Assembly (NCBI GenBank): GCA_012295275.1
Contig: CM022667.1
Coordinates: 10,154,538 to 10,218,537, forward strand
DNA length: 64,000 bases
Direction: 5' to 3'
Source: Chrysomallon squamiferum
Lineage: Eukaryota; Mollusca; Gastropoda; Neomphalida; Peltospiridae
Within the stretch, counting starts at the first letter, position 1, and the number at the start of each line of letters is the position of its first letter. A model generated the notes under the pieces. That model saw nothing but the letters and a program-made list of their open reading frames with translations. It was not told where the DNA came from and ran no database searches. Positions 26,776-37,330 of the stretch are shown piece after piece. The translations under genes and the position numbers were made by a program.

Positions 26776-28301
26776 ATTTTTTGGCCCTCTTCCAAAACAC
26801 TGCATAGCTGCCTGGCCACTGCTCTCTAGAAGGTTATAGTGTAAGCTACTGTACAAACATTGAACATAGAATTGAGAGAGAGAGAGAGATATCGGTATGT
26901 GTGAGTGTGTGTGTGCGTGTGTGTGTGTGTGCATACAAAAAAAAAAAACCCACACACAAATACATAAATACAAAGCATGGTTTAAACGTGATATTAAAGT
27001 AATATCTAAAGACGTTCACGAATACAGTATGTTTGAAAAGTCGGAAATAGGCTACTTCTCGGGTTTCTACCAATTCACTTAACGACAATAGCTCAGTGCC
27101 TGAACGGAACTCGGCTGTTAAATGCGGAGTGGCAGTACGTGTAGGTTACACATGCAAGATCACGACACTTTTTAAAGACCTCTTTTACTTCTAGTTGTTT
27201 TATTTACTTTAAAAATTCACTCTACTTAATTAACGTTACACTTAACGTCACTGAAATAATTCTGTCAACAGAAAATTCAATACCGTAGACCACAGCATAG
27301 AAGCGTGTCACGTTTAGTTGCCAGATATAACAAAAGGGACACTCCTTGAATACAGGACCAGTTTCTTGTAGATCAATAACGCTATAAAAGATAACACGAC
27401 TTGTCATTCCCGTATTTACTATATACAGAAATACTTCAAATTATTACCCAGGTCGTGGCAAAGTCCAGCGATTTGTATACAAAGTTTATCTTTTTCATTT
27501 ATTTTCAATTCTTTCTGTTTTTCCATTAGCCTTTGTACAAACTCCCCAGCAAGATGGTAAACACTGTAAAATAAATTTAAATAAATAAATAAATAAAAAT
27601 TAAAAAGACAGCAACAACATCAGTAATAGTAAATTATTTAGTTAAATAGTTAATAAGTAATTTAAACAGTAGTATTGGTAGTAGTAACTAACTAAATAAA
27701 TAACAACAAACAGTTGGTACTGAATATCGTCTTGAAAGTATTAGAAGGACGTTTACATCACATCGATCTGTCCTGTACACGAAGAACTCATGATAACATT
27801 GAAGTAGAATATTTTTCCTTGTCGCCAAACGTACACATTTAAATAAGATAAATAAACTTACCCAATGCTGTGTTCAAATCGATTATGTGAAGCTGCAGGA
27901 TAAACAAAGTAAGCCAAACCAAGTTGTTTTAGAAAACGAAGTCTCTGAAACTGCATCGTATCTATTATCTTTATACTCAGAGCATCCACTTCAATGCTGC
28001 CATGGATAGAGTCATTAAAAATCTGAAATGTGTATGTACATGTATTTATACATATTTTATATCTGTGAATATGCATGTATTTTTACTGATCCCTTGAGTT
28101 TCGTACGTAAGCATGTATTCGTGTATCTATGTATATATGTGTACATAGGTAAATATGAAAATATATGTATATATTTACATCATATATACGTCTCATTAGA
28201 ATCATTAGATGCGGCTGTCAAAACAAGCTTCATACACTTTTAATTTCTGACTGTCAGTAGCTACTGAATATTTACAATGAATACTGTAGCTAGTATTTGT
28301 C

Positions 28302-28370
<69 letters not shown>

Positions 28371-29332
28371 AAGAAATTATAACAATAACAAAGTGAACAA
28401 CAGCAACAATGGTAAGAAACATTTCTAAATATAAAAAAAAATATTCAGTTTCTGATCTCAGTTACCTTTTTCCTGGCTCTCCGTTCTCTGTCTCCATCAA
28501 CTCTGAGAAAAAAATAATAATAACAACTACAAAAACCTAAACAGCTATAGTAATAATAGTTGTAGTAGGAGCAGTATCAGAATAATCGTAATTAAACACT
28601 AATGCTTCTCCAGTATCATATACAAAAAGGTGAAAAGAATATTTCAGTATATTTCTTTAGTAAAGTCACTCCAGTTCTTCCTATACAAATTCCGCGAAGA
28701 AAAATAACAACAAAACAACAACAACACAACACAACAACAACAACAAAAAAACTCCCCAAAAACTAATTTGGGAAATAAAATCAAACGAAAGTGTTAATTG
28801 TCATTAATTATATGATGCCATAAATGGGATTATTTAAATTTGAAATAAACTGTACGTTCATCTTATCAGTCGTTTTGTTAATGAAGCAGTGCTAACGTAT
28901 TAAAGATGACACCTATTCCTGACACATAAAGTCATTTACTGAAATAAAATACAACTTTATCCATTTAGTCACAATTGGCATTAAAGGCAGAGTATCTAAA
29001 AGGTAACAGAAAACGACACTGAACAAATACTAAGTTGAGTAAGGTTAACTCGGAATAGTTCTGAAAAGGGGAAAAAAGATCGATCCTTTATTATTATTGT
29101 TGTTGCTGTTGTTGTTGTTGAAGATTTATTTATTTATAATTGTTTTGTTTTAGCTTCTTTTTGTTATTTTCTTTTTTCTATTTTTTTTTGTTGGGGGAGA
29201 CAGGGTTTATATTAAAATTAACATATCAAATTAATTCCAAATAATATAATGTTAATTTTTAACCACTCACCTTAATTTAAAGAAGTCACAGATTAATGTG
29301 CAGGCTTGGTATATTTTTCCGACTCCAGTCAT
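19551..29332 (-). CDS. SAMHD1-like: SAMHD1-like dNTP triphosphohydrolase, complete gene (copy B2)
   Basis: Family role: a metal-dependent HD enzyme that cleaves dNTPs to deoxynucleoside plus triphosphate. Fifteen exons, in gene order: 29332-29271, 28502-28466, 28022-27862, 27563-27448, 25976-25903, 25594-25448, 24801-24754, 24221-24054, 23460-23369, 23152-23096, 21967-21778, 21184-21116, 20875-20771, 20012-19883, 19591-19551. All junctions are GT-AG with matching phases; the total is 1497 nt, giving 498 residues. Metal ligands by alignment with human H167, H206-D207 and D311 are H84 (NRFEHS), H123-D124 (CHDLGHGPYSH) and D235 (YFARDS). The His of HEDAT (residue 151) matches human H233. GTP-site residues equivalent to D137, Q142 and R145 are kept in [11 protein letters not shown]. 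Start: the ATG at 29332 opens [12 protein letters not shown]. There is no SAM domain and no TPxK site. Stop GAATAA. No lesion seen; expression is unproven. Confidence 0.88.
20202..20320. repeat. (AAT)n and (AAAT)n microsatellite
   Basis: In the E11-E12 intron of B2. Confidence 0.9.
24231..24339. repeat. (AAT)n microsatellite beside E6 of B2
   Basis: Starts about ten bases upstream of the E6 acceptor in gene order, replacing most of the usual polypyrimidine region with TTA triplets. Confidence 0.85.
25361..25395 (-). pseudogene. E2 fragment stranded in intron of B2
   Basis: Minus strand, after a ttttatag acceptor, reads [11 protein letters not shown], the first third of E2, then stops matching. 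It lies between E4 and E5 of B2, out of order. A relic of unequal exchange; splicing into it would break the frame. Confidence 0.65.
26160..26400 (-). mobile_element. LINE-like 3' relic in B2 intron
   Basis: Minus strand reads [20 protein letters not shown], like the GRP-R-DDI stretch near the end of many non-LTR reverse transcriptases. Frame broken by stops upstream. Lies between E2 and E3 of B2. Confidence 0.45.
26401..27440. other. Rest of E2-E3 intron of B2
   Basis: (TG)n at 26731-26772 and 26898-26932, an AG run near 26875-26888, otherwise no exon or family match. Confidence 0.6.
27862..28022 (-). CDS. SAMHD1-like: Exon E1 of copy B2 (allosteric site and first metal His)
   Basis: A 161 nt exon, phase 0 in and phase 2 out, with a ttcag acceptor and a gtaagt donor. 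It reads from [13 protein letters not shown] to [10 protein letters not shown]. By comparison with human SAMHD1 it holds the allosteric GTP contacts (Asp, Gln and Arg of [11 protein letters not shown]), the Gln-Leu pair near the nucleotide base (KQLG) and the first metal His. B2 has one E1; copies A and E have several. Confidence 0.88.
28300..28380. repeat. (AAT)n/(AAG)n microsatellite
   Basis: In the intron between 0b and E1 of B2. A similar AAT/AAG tract is near 46055-46125 in copy D. Confidence 0.85.
28466..28502 (-). CDS. SAMHD1-like: Exon 0b of copy B2, basic N-terminal segment
   Basis: A 37 nt exon between ctcag and gtaact. In the frame set by E1 it reads [12 protein letters not shown], joining directly to IFNDSIHG. 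The run of Arg and Lys resembles a nuclear-localisation signal. Related exons at 184-229, 5791-5833 and 53330-53372 keep the same pattern of a DGG-like start and a KKK end, which supports a real exon rather than chance. Confidence 0.72.
29271..29332 (-). CDS. SAMHD1-like: Exon 0 of copy B2, with the start codon
   Basis: This 62 nt exon starts at ATG and ends in phase 2 before a gtgagt donor. It reads [20 protein letters not shown] plus two bases that complete an Arg codon with exon 0b. It was chosen because it is the only copy of this block whose ATG, frame and donor all survive; the related blocks near 2.0, 4.0 and 48.2 kb carry a lost ATG, stops or indels. There is no recognisable signal peptide or SAM domain. 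The 5' UTR boundary is not visible. Confidence 0.68.
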
Positions 29333-29600
29333 GTTTTATGTGGTACTGAGAGTGAAGTTTTTATTTTGAGAAATGGAAACAGAAACGTTTTCTTTACTCT
29401 TTTTCTGAATCGCTGCTTATTTATTAGTAACCCTGTTGCTTATAGATTACTTACTTAATCGTGCGCAGTAACATTAGTTTTTGTACCAAAGGTATACATT
29501 ATATTCTAAGTACACTGTGATAACAAGCACCTGTCTACGCCCCCTACAGAGACCAGAATATAGTCTCTTGACCTTCAGTGTCGTGTGGTAAAATATATAG
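29333..29600 (-). promoter_or_regulatory. SAMHD1-like: Candidate promoter region of B2 (5' block)
   Basis: Sequence just upstream of exon 0. Parts recur upstream of other copies at about 2320-2580, 5160-5280, 33850-34250, 35080-35330, 49430-49860 and 51484-51900. Conservation between copies and position suggest a 5' regulatory or UTR region, but no core promoter element was identified with confidence. Confidence 0.3.
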
Positions 29601-29625
29601 TGCAGCCAGATAGTATTCAGTATTA

Positions 29626-29737
<112 letters not shown>

Positions 29738-29930
29738 ACGTAACATTCATAATTTTCTATTATAAACATTTTAATATTGATTCGGAAGGCCCCCCTTACC
29801 TAAAACATAATCCGCCCCTGCTCCCCAATACGACTTTGTACTTCGATATCGTATATAGAGTTAGTGAAATTTCACCTTAATACTGTTTGTATTATAAAGC
29901 AGCCGATCTTCTAAGTGTAATATTAAAACT

Positions 29931-30188
29931 ACTAAGTAGGTCGAATGCATTTGTTTCTTGCGATAACGGTTGAGAGCTCAATAAATATTTATTAGGACTG
30001 ATTATTATTATTATTTTTTTTTTTCCCTGCTAGCCTACTTAAAGATAACAGAAAGTGAGACTAAGCAATGTACAAGTGGGTGAGGTGATATCGTAAATTT
30101 TTTAGACAGAAGAACGTTCCTTTACCATTACTATTACTGTTACTACTGCTACTACTACTACTACTGCTATTACTACTACTACTACTAC

Positions 30189-30219
<31 letters not shown>

Positions 30220-30394
30220 GTTGTTGTTGTTGTTGTTGTTGTTATTATTTTTATTATTATTGTTGTTGTTGTGTTGTTGTTATTAATACTAACGAAAAAT
30301 AGCACTGGAAATAAGAATCTCTAATTAGCGAACTTTTCTGTCAAAAAAAAATTCTTATGAATTTTTATTTATTTATTTATTTATTTATTATTTA

Positions 30395-30437
<43 letters not shown>

Positions 30438-31223
30438 GTAGCTACCTATATAAATATAACATGTTTGTATTTCAAACAGTTTAAAAAAAATAAAGGTCAT
30501 TTGTCTGAAATACTATGGAAATTTCGGACATTTGCGTATTGTTACAGTGTGCAATCATTATGTCTCATATGTGCAAGGGAGGTTATGGCTGTCATATGTA
30601 ATTATCTTTTTGGAGTTAATTGTAATTAGTAATTGCCTCCCTTGAGTGTAAATCGTAATTAATAATTCGAAGGTACTGTTTTTTATTCACTGGTAGCTGA
30701 AACCCAACAAAGTAATGTGAACCAGTACAGTGGTGTATTTATTTAACACTCAGGTAAAAATGGGACACTGTTCAATGAAAGGTGGAGTTTTCAAGTGTTA
30801 TCAATGACCTGTACTCGTGTGAGGTGAAACCTGTTGCAACTGAATTTTACATGAATAAACTCGTCTGAATCTGACTTTCAACCTTGACACCTTTCAAGCT
30901 AATCTGACAGATATTACAATAACATGTGAATATAATATGTGCATCTGTTTAAATATTCTATTTCATCTTTGTTCCTTCAAATTCACTTCCATACCTAGGT
31001 CGTTTCTTTCTATGACTATATTGTGAAATCGAGAAATATATAAAAAAGTTAACTGTTTTTTTATAACAATCATTTCATGAAATTCTGTTTATTATCACAA
31101 GTGATTATGTCTGCAGATCTATAGACAAATACTCACAAATATTACATAATCATACATCATGAAATTCCGCATACATAAAAACACAGACACAGTTTGTATA
31201 CAATCATACACACACACACACCA
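29931..31223. other. Intergenic between B2 and F
   Basis: Trinucleotide tracts at 30120-30280 and 30360-30440. No exon seen in the remaining unique sequence. An open frame near 30480-30629 has no family resemblance. Confidence 0.55.
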
Positions 31224-31488
31224 AATGAAACTCATAATCTCGCTGTGAAAACTGGAGTTCTGAAACTGAAGAAACTTGAGCCAGAAAGTCCATTCTGTTT
31301 TATAGTAATGTCCTAAGCAACAAACAAGTATGTCCTTAATGCCATAGAACTGTTCTTTCTACTGACCTTTGGTTCTGCGGATGACTAAGTTTCACATGAA
31401 CAGTCACCAACTCTGCCCACATTACTTTCAGTTCAGTGATTATATTATACATATTTCCTGATAATAGATATTTCTAAAAACTCACTAG
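31224..31488 (-). repeat. 3' block fused to E9 fragment (copy F)
   Basis: Same block as 13200-13515 and 36116-36375. Junction with the E9 coding sequence occurs at a shared gcaa. Confidence 0.75.
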
Positions 31489-31649
31489 CAACACATTTGT
31501 CCACTTTTCTCTCTACGATTCTTTTCAGAATTTTTCTTGACTCCTCCAGATTTTCATCATCAGAAAACAGAATTTGCAGGAGCACAACACCTGTCAGTTT
31601 GCAGTAGGCTACTAGATCGTCAATACATTCAGACATTTTTCTTTCTTTT
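31489..31649 (-). pseudogene. SAMHD1-like E9 fragment (copy F)
   Basis: Minus strand opens after ttctag with a frame reading SECIDDLVAYCKLTG and ends [16 protein letters not shown], of the A/B2/E subfamily. It then fuses to the 3'-flanking block (31224-31488) that in B1 and D lies beyond E13, so the end of E9 to E13 was deleted. Upstream sequence to about 32.17 kb matches intron 8 of B2. No other exon remains. Confidence 0.7.
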
Positions 31650-32279
31650 CTAGAAAATACAGCAAGTATGAATTAGCGGAAATATTAATCTGCTATGTGA
31701 AATTTATTTGTAACAGGAAAAATTGAGCCATCTTGGAAGATTTGACATTAATGACCTTTTTTGAATACACAATAGTTTTGCTCATCTCTACGGCTGATCT
31801 ATGTACTGCGAAAAAAAACAAATGTTGGTTTATGTTAATGAGGCTAAATATTAGGTGTCTGAATTAATTAAAATTGATCAACTCCCGTATTTAAAAGTGT
31901 TGTATTTAGTTGTATTAAATTCACTTTTGTAGTCATCACTCCGATGTAGCAACAATAATAATAAAATAAAAATAGAAATATAATTCTTATTGTCTATGTG
32001 ACATGGCACAGATTTTCTTCTCAGTCCTTTATCTTTTCCTTTTCACATCAGGTGAAGTGAATTAAATTAGATTACACAATTTTGCATCTTTTGACATTCA
32101 GTTACAATTTCGAAAGGGATCAATATAAACCCACTGAGGAATTAGTTTTTCGTGTTTGGCATAAAAAATATCAATAGTCTGAATTTTCACCTCCTCACTC
32201 CTCCACACTTAAAAAAAAAAAAAATAAAATAAAAAATAAAAAAAATAAAAAAATAAAAATGCGTAAATATATATGTGTG

Positions 32280-32323
<44 letters not shown>

Positions 32324-32680
32324 TAGTCGAATAGAAAATGCAGTATAAAGCATATATCTTAATAAAAATATTATGTATGCATATAGACCCGCACCCGCAC
32401 ACAAACATATCAAATACGAAGAAATCTGAAACGTATGTTATCAATAATGGAAGGAAAACACAATCTACAGGTCAGTCAGTATAATGTATGAACTTTATTC
32501 CTTTGAAATCTAATTATTAGTTCAGAGTCCTCATGTACATTAATAAAAATATATTTTTAATTCTGACTTTTTCAGTTTGAAGCAAAAAATATATTACTTA
32601 GGGCTGGCTGCAATGAGAATTATCTCTTTGGTTACACCAAGAAGGATTGATCTAAAGTCCCACTGCAGCCTGAGTGAGCA
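31650..32680 (-). other. Intron 8-like sequence and AT-rich spacer
   Basis: 31650-32170 aligns to 21.97-22.6 kb of B2. Then A-rich sequence and a (TA)n tract at 32284-32318. No exon seen. Confidence 0.55.
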
Positions 32681-32689
32681 AACTGACAT

Positions 32690-33033
32690 ACTGCGGCCAT
32701 AACGTTTGATTTGTACTGACGTAAATGTTTTCAATTTGAGGAAATCAAAACCGAAACTTACTTCATAAAAGTGTCCTCTTCTTGTATTGTAATGTTAATC
32801 ACTGCCCACATCAACTATTTTCTTGTTTGTGTGTGTGTTTTTTTGTTTTTTTACTTATTTGTTTATTTATTTTTTATTTATTTATATTCGAGATTATTTT
32901 ACATTATTTATTTTAATTTTAATTTATTTATTTACTTACTTCTTTATTTGTTTGTTTGTTTGCTTGTTTATTAAGCTATATATTTAGCTAGCTAGATAGT
33001 TAGATAGATAGACAGACAGACAGACATATAGAT

Positions 33034-33072
<39 letters not shown>

Positions 33073-33153
33073 TAGATAGATAGATAGATAGACAGACTGA
33101 CAGATAGATAGATAGATAGACAGAGAGAGAGATAGATAGATAGACAGACAGAC

Positions 33154-33188
<35 letters not shown>

Positions 33189-33429
33189 TAGATAGATAGA
33201 CAGACAGACATACAGACAGACATATAGATAGATAGACAGTCAGACAGACAGACAGACTGATTTGCAGATAGATAGACAGACAGACAGATAGATAGATAGA
33301 CATACAGACAGACACAGAGAGACAGATAGATAGACAGTCAGACAGACAGACTGACAGATAGATTGATAGATAGACAGACAGAGAGAGACAGATAGATAGA
33401 CAGTCAGACAGACAGACAGACTGATTGAC

Positions 33430-33500
<71 letters not shown>

Positions 33501-34679
33501 TTGATTGACTGACTTTCCCTTACGTCGGATTTAAACCCACTATATTTTTTCGTTTGTTTCTTTGTTTGTTGTTTTTGTTGTTCTTTTTTATTCTTCTTCA
33601 TCTTCTTTTATTATCAAGAATGTCTTAATTTGAAAAATCAAAACCGAAACTTACGCGTTTTTTATTCTTCTTCTTGTATTTTTTATATCGCGATTATTTC
33701 TGTCATGAATCTAGCGTTGGTTTATTTTATCATTTTCACTATATATATATTAACGAGAGTGAATCGCTGTTTATTTGTTAATAGCTCTATTGCTAATAAA
33801 TTAATTACTTGATGGTGTGCAGTAACGTTAATTTGTTTTAATTTTTTATATGGTCCGCACCAAAGGTATACACGACATTCGAAGTAATCTCAAGTAACAA
33901 TCACCTACCTACATCTCACAGAGATCAGATTATAGTTCTTTCATCTTTTGTATAGAATGAATCATGTAACAGGTATATAGTTAAGTCTTTATCTCCTGAA
34001 TATTTCATGTATCATTGTGACAGAAGAATGATTTTATCTCACGCCTGTAAAATGTGATTTCTGTCATGATTGTTGGTTCGGTCCATGTAATTCACAAAAT
34101 GTCGGAGTTATCCTGGGTCGTGAGAAGCGGTTTTAATTACGTCCTCCTGAGCAATACATTTTACGAGCTTTTGTTTTACAGAATGATCTGGCGACAGACG
34201 TCTTGGGGTAAGGTTTGAACAATGTTCAATAAAAGAACGGATTTATTGGGATTTTTTTGTTTTTTTTTCGTTATGGGAGAATGCTCTGTACGACTAGACC
34301 TAGGTAACTGGTCTATATATATATATACATACATACATACATACATATATATACATACATACACATTTTCTTGGTTGTGTGTTTATTTGTTTGTTCTTTT
34401 ACTTATTTGTTTATTTATTTTATATTTATTTATATTCGAGATTATTTTACATTATATATTTTTATTTTATTTTATTTATTTATTTATTTATTTATTTACT
34501 TACTTACCTATTTATTTGTTTGTTTGTTTGCTTGTTTATAAAGCTATATATTTTCCTAGCTAGCTAGCTAGATAGATAGACAGACAGACAGGTATATAGA
34601 TATATAGACAGACAGACAGATAGACAGATAGATAGACAGACATACAGACAGAGATAGATAGACAGACAGACAGATAGAT

Positions 34680-34710
<31 letters not shown>

Positions 34711-35330
34711 TTGATTGACTGACTTTCCCTTACGTCGGATTTAAACCCACTATATTTTTTCGTTTGTTTCTTTGTTTGTTGTTTTTGTTGTTCTTTTTTA
34801 TTCTTCTTCATCTTCTTTTATTATCAAGAATATGTCTTAATTTGAGAAATCAAAACCGAAACTTAAGCGTTTTTTACTCGTCTTGTTGTATTGTTTATAT
34901 CGCGATTATTTCTGTCATGAATCTAGCGTTGGTTTATTTTATCATTTTCACTATATATATATTAACGAGAGTGAATCGCTGTTTATTTGTTAATAGCTCT
35001 ATTGCTAATAAATTAATTACTTGATGATGCGCAGTAACGTTAGTTTTTTTTTATTTTTATTGTTAATGGTCCGCACCAAAGGTATACACGACATTCGAAG
35101 TACACTCAAGTAACAATCACCTACCAACATCTTACAGAGATCAGATTATAGTTCCTTCATCTTTTGTATAGAGTGAATCATGAGAAGCGGTTTTAATTAC
35201 GTCCTCCCGAGCAATACATTTTACGAGGTTTTGTTTTGCAAAATGATCTGGCGACAGATGTCTTGGGGTAAGATTCGAACAATGTTCAATAAAAGAACGG
35301 ATTTATTGTTTTGTTTTCTTCTTAGGGCAT
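32690..35330 (+). repeat. Two copies of the 5' block with GATA/GACA tracts
   Basis: Unit one: about 32820-34310, with the tetramer tract at 33001-33505. Unit two: about 34367-35330, tract at 34565-34715. The join ttgattgactgactttccct occurs at 33501 and 34711. Unit two lacks the part matching about 33.96-34.11 kb. No E1 follows either copy. Confidence 0.75.
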
Positions 35331-35438
35331 AACGCTCTGTACGGTAACTGCTGTATTGAATGTATAGCTAGCGCTAATAATTATAAAATTCGCGTTGTGT
35401 TTGTTGTGTTTCTAATGAACACAAACGTGCTACAGTAC

Positions 35439-35489
<51 letters not shown>

Positions 35490-35510
35490 TGTATATAAGT
35501 ATATATAAAT

Positions 35511-35544
<34 letters not shown>

Positions 35545-36115
35545 TTAATGTTCAGCAAGAAAATATGTATGTATGTATGTTATTTTATTTCAAATTATGT
35601 GTGTTTGTCTGTGTTTGTGTGTACATGTGTGTCACAGAATGTGATGATGTATGGATATCTAATATTTGTCAGTATTTGACTAAAGGTCTGCAGATATTAT
35701 CACTTGTGTTAATAAAGAGAATTTCATAAAAGGATTATTATGAAAGATTTTTTGCATATTTCTTGGTTTCATATTATAATTTGAGAAATATCCTCATGAT
35801 ATGAAAAAAAAGAAGCAAAACATAAATAAAAAATACCAAGATACAGCAAACCTAAGGATTTATTCATTTTACAAGGTAAATTAACATTATAAATCAGTAA
35901 ATGAAAGAAAACAAATACATTCAATCTGAAACAATAACATAAATAAGGAATCAGGATATTGGCAATGCAATGGCCGGAACTAGGTCATCCTCTGACTGCA
36001 ATCGATGGTGAATTTACTGAGATAGGTTTAAACAATATCATAAATAAGTAATCAAAATACTGGTTAGAGTATTACTGACCAGTGCGAGCACCAGAACCAA
36101 GCAATTCTGTAAATG
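35331..36115. other. Intergenic, no gene seen
   Basis: TA, TATG and ACAC tracts near 35440-35540. From about 35790 it matches the 13.05-13.2 kb region beyond B1. Confidence 0.55.
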
Positions 36116-36730
36116 AGGAACTCATAATCTCGCTGTGAAAACTGGAGTTCTGAAACTGAAGAAACTTGAGCCAGAAAGTCCATTCTGTTTTATAGTAATG
36201 TCCTAAGCAACAAACAAGTATGTCCTTAATGTCACAGAACTCTTCTTTCTACTGACCTTTGGCTCCGTGTATGCCTAAGTTTCCCTTGAACAATCACCAA
36301 CTCTGGCCACATTACTTTCAGGTCAGTGATTATATTATACATATTTCCTGATAATACATATTTCTAAAAACTCACCAGCAATAAATAAAAGGAATAAATT
36401 ATCAAGTTAAAGAAAAGTGTAAATTATCACAAATAAAGATAGAATTTTAATAAAATAAAAGGATCAATAATAATATCAATAAAAAAAGATGAATTATTAT
36501 AAATAAATATAAAGAATAATAACCTAAAGGAATCAATTATAACATTAGTGAAAATACGAGTTAGTAAAAATAAATCTAAATAGTAATAAAATAAAAGAAT
36601 CAAATTATAACATTAGAGAAAATGGTAATAAAAGAAAGGAATCAAGTATCACTGTAGAGAAAATTTAAAGTAACACACACTCACACAAAAGAAAACAAAA
36701 TAGCAGTAAAGGCATTAGTTATCACATTGA
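36116..36730 (-). repeat. 3' block and minisatellite of copy D
   Basis: 36116-36375 equals the B1 and F 3' block; 36376-36730 is the tandem array with aataaaggaat-like cores. Confidence 0.7.
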
Positions 36731-36800
36731 ATGTTCACATCTATAAAAAACGATATTAAGTTCATCTAAGATTAAAACACTCATCTTCCTCTTTGAATTT

Positions 36801-37266
36801 TTATTCCATAGTACTTGTGCTAAGTAACCACAGCGGATCTGTAATAATAAATAAAGGATGACGAAGAAAGGAGAAACTAACCTTAATTTAGCTATGACAA
36901 AGGGCCGACAAATATTTAAAACATAATCAACAAACCCATTAATTATTAATAAAAAATTATACATTAATGACTTCACATTACTTCTACGAATACTAGTTTT
37001 TATAAAAGTCTTAAATGTAAAAGATATATGTTCAAAATAGTTTTGGTATTATTATAACCTATATTTTATTTTATTTTATTTTATTTTATTTTATTTTTAT
37101 TTTATTTTTTTATTACATTTATTATATAACAAATGGGCAAAATAATTAATAGAATCAAACAAAATGAGATATATGCAAAAGCCTATTAAAATAGAAAACG
37201 TTACTATTTTTTGTTTCTTGTTTTTCGTTTTTTTTTCTTTGTTTGCTTTTCTAATTTTAATTTATA

Positions 37267-37330
<64 letters not shown>

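Noticed and set aside
27085-27180. tRNA-like or SINE box A (aatagctcagtgcctgaacg)
   Set aside because: No convincing cloverleaf or box B was found, and no second copy was noticed.
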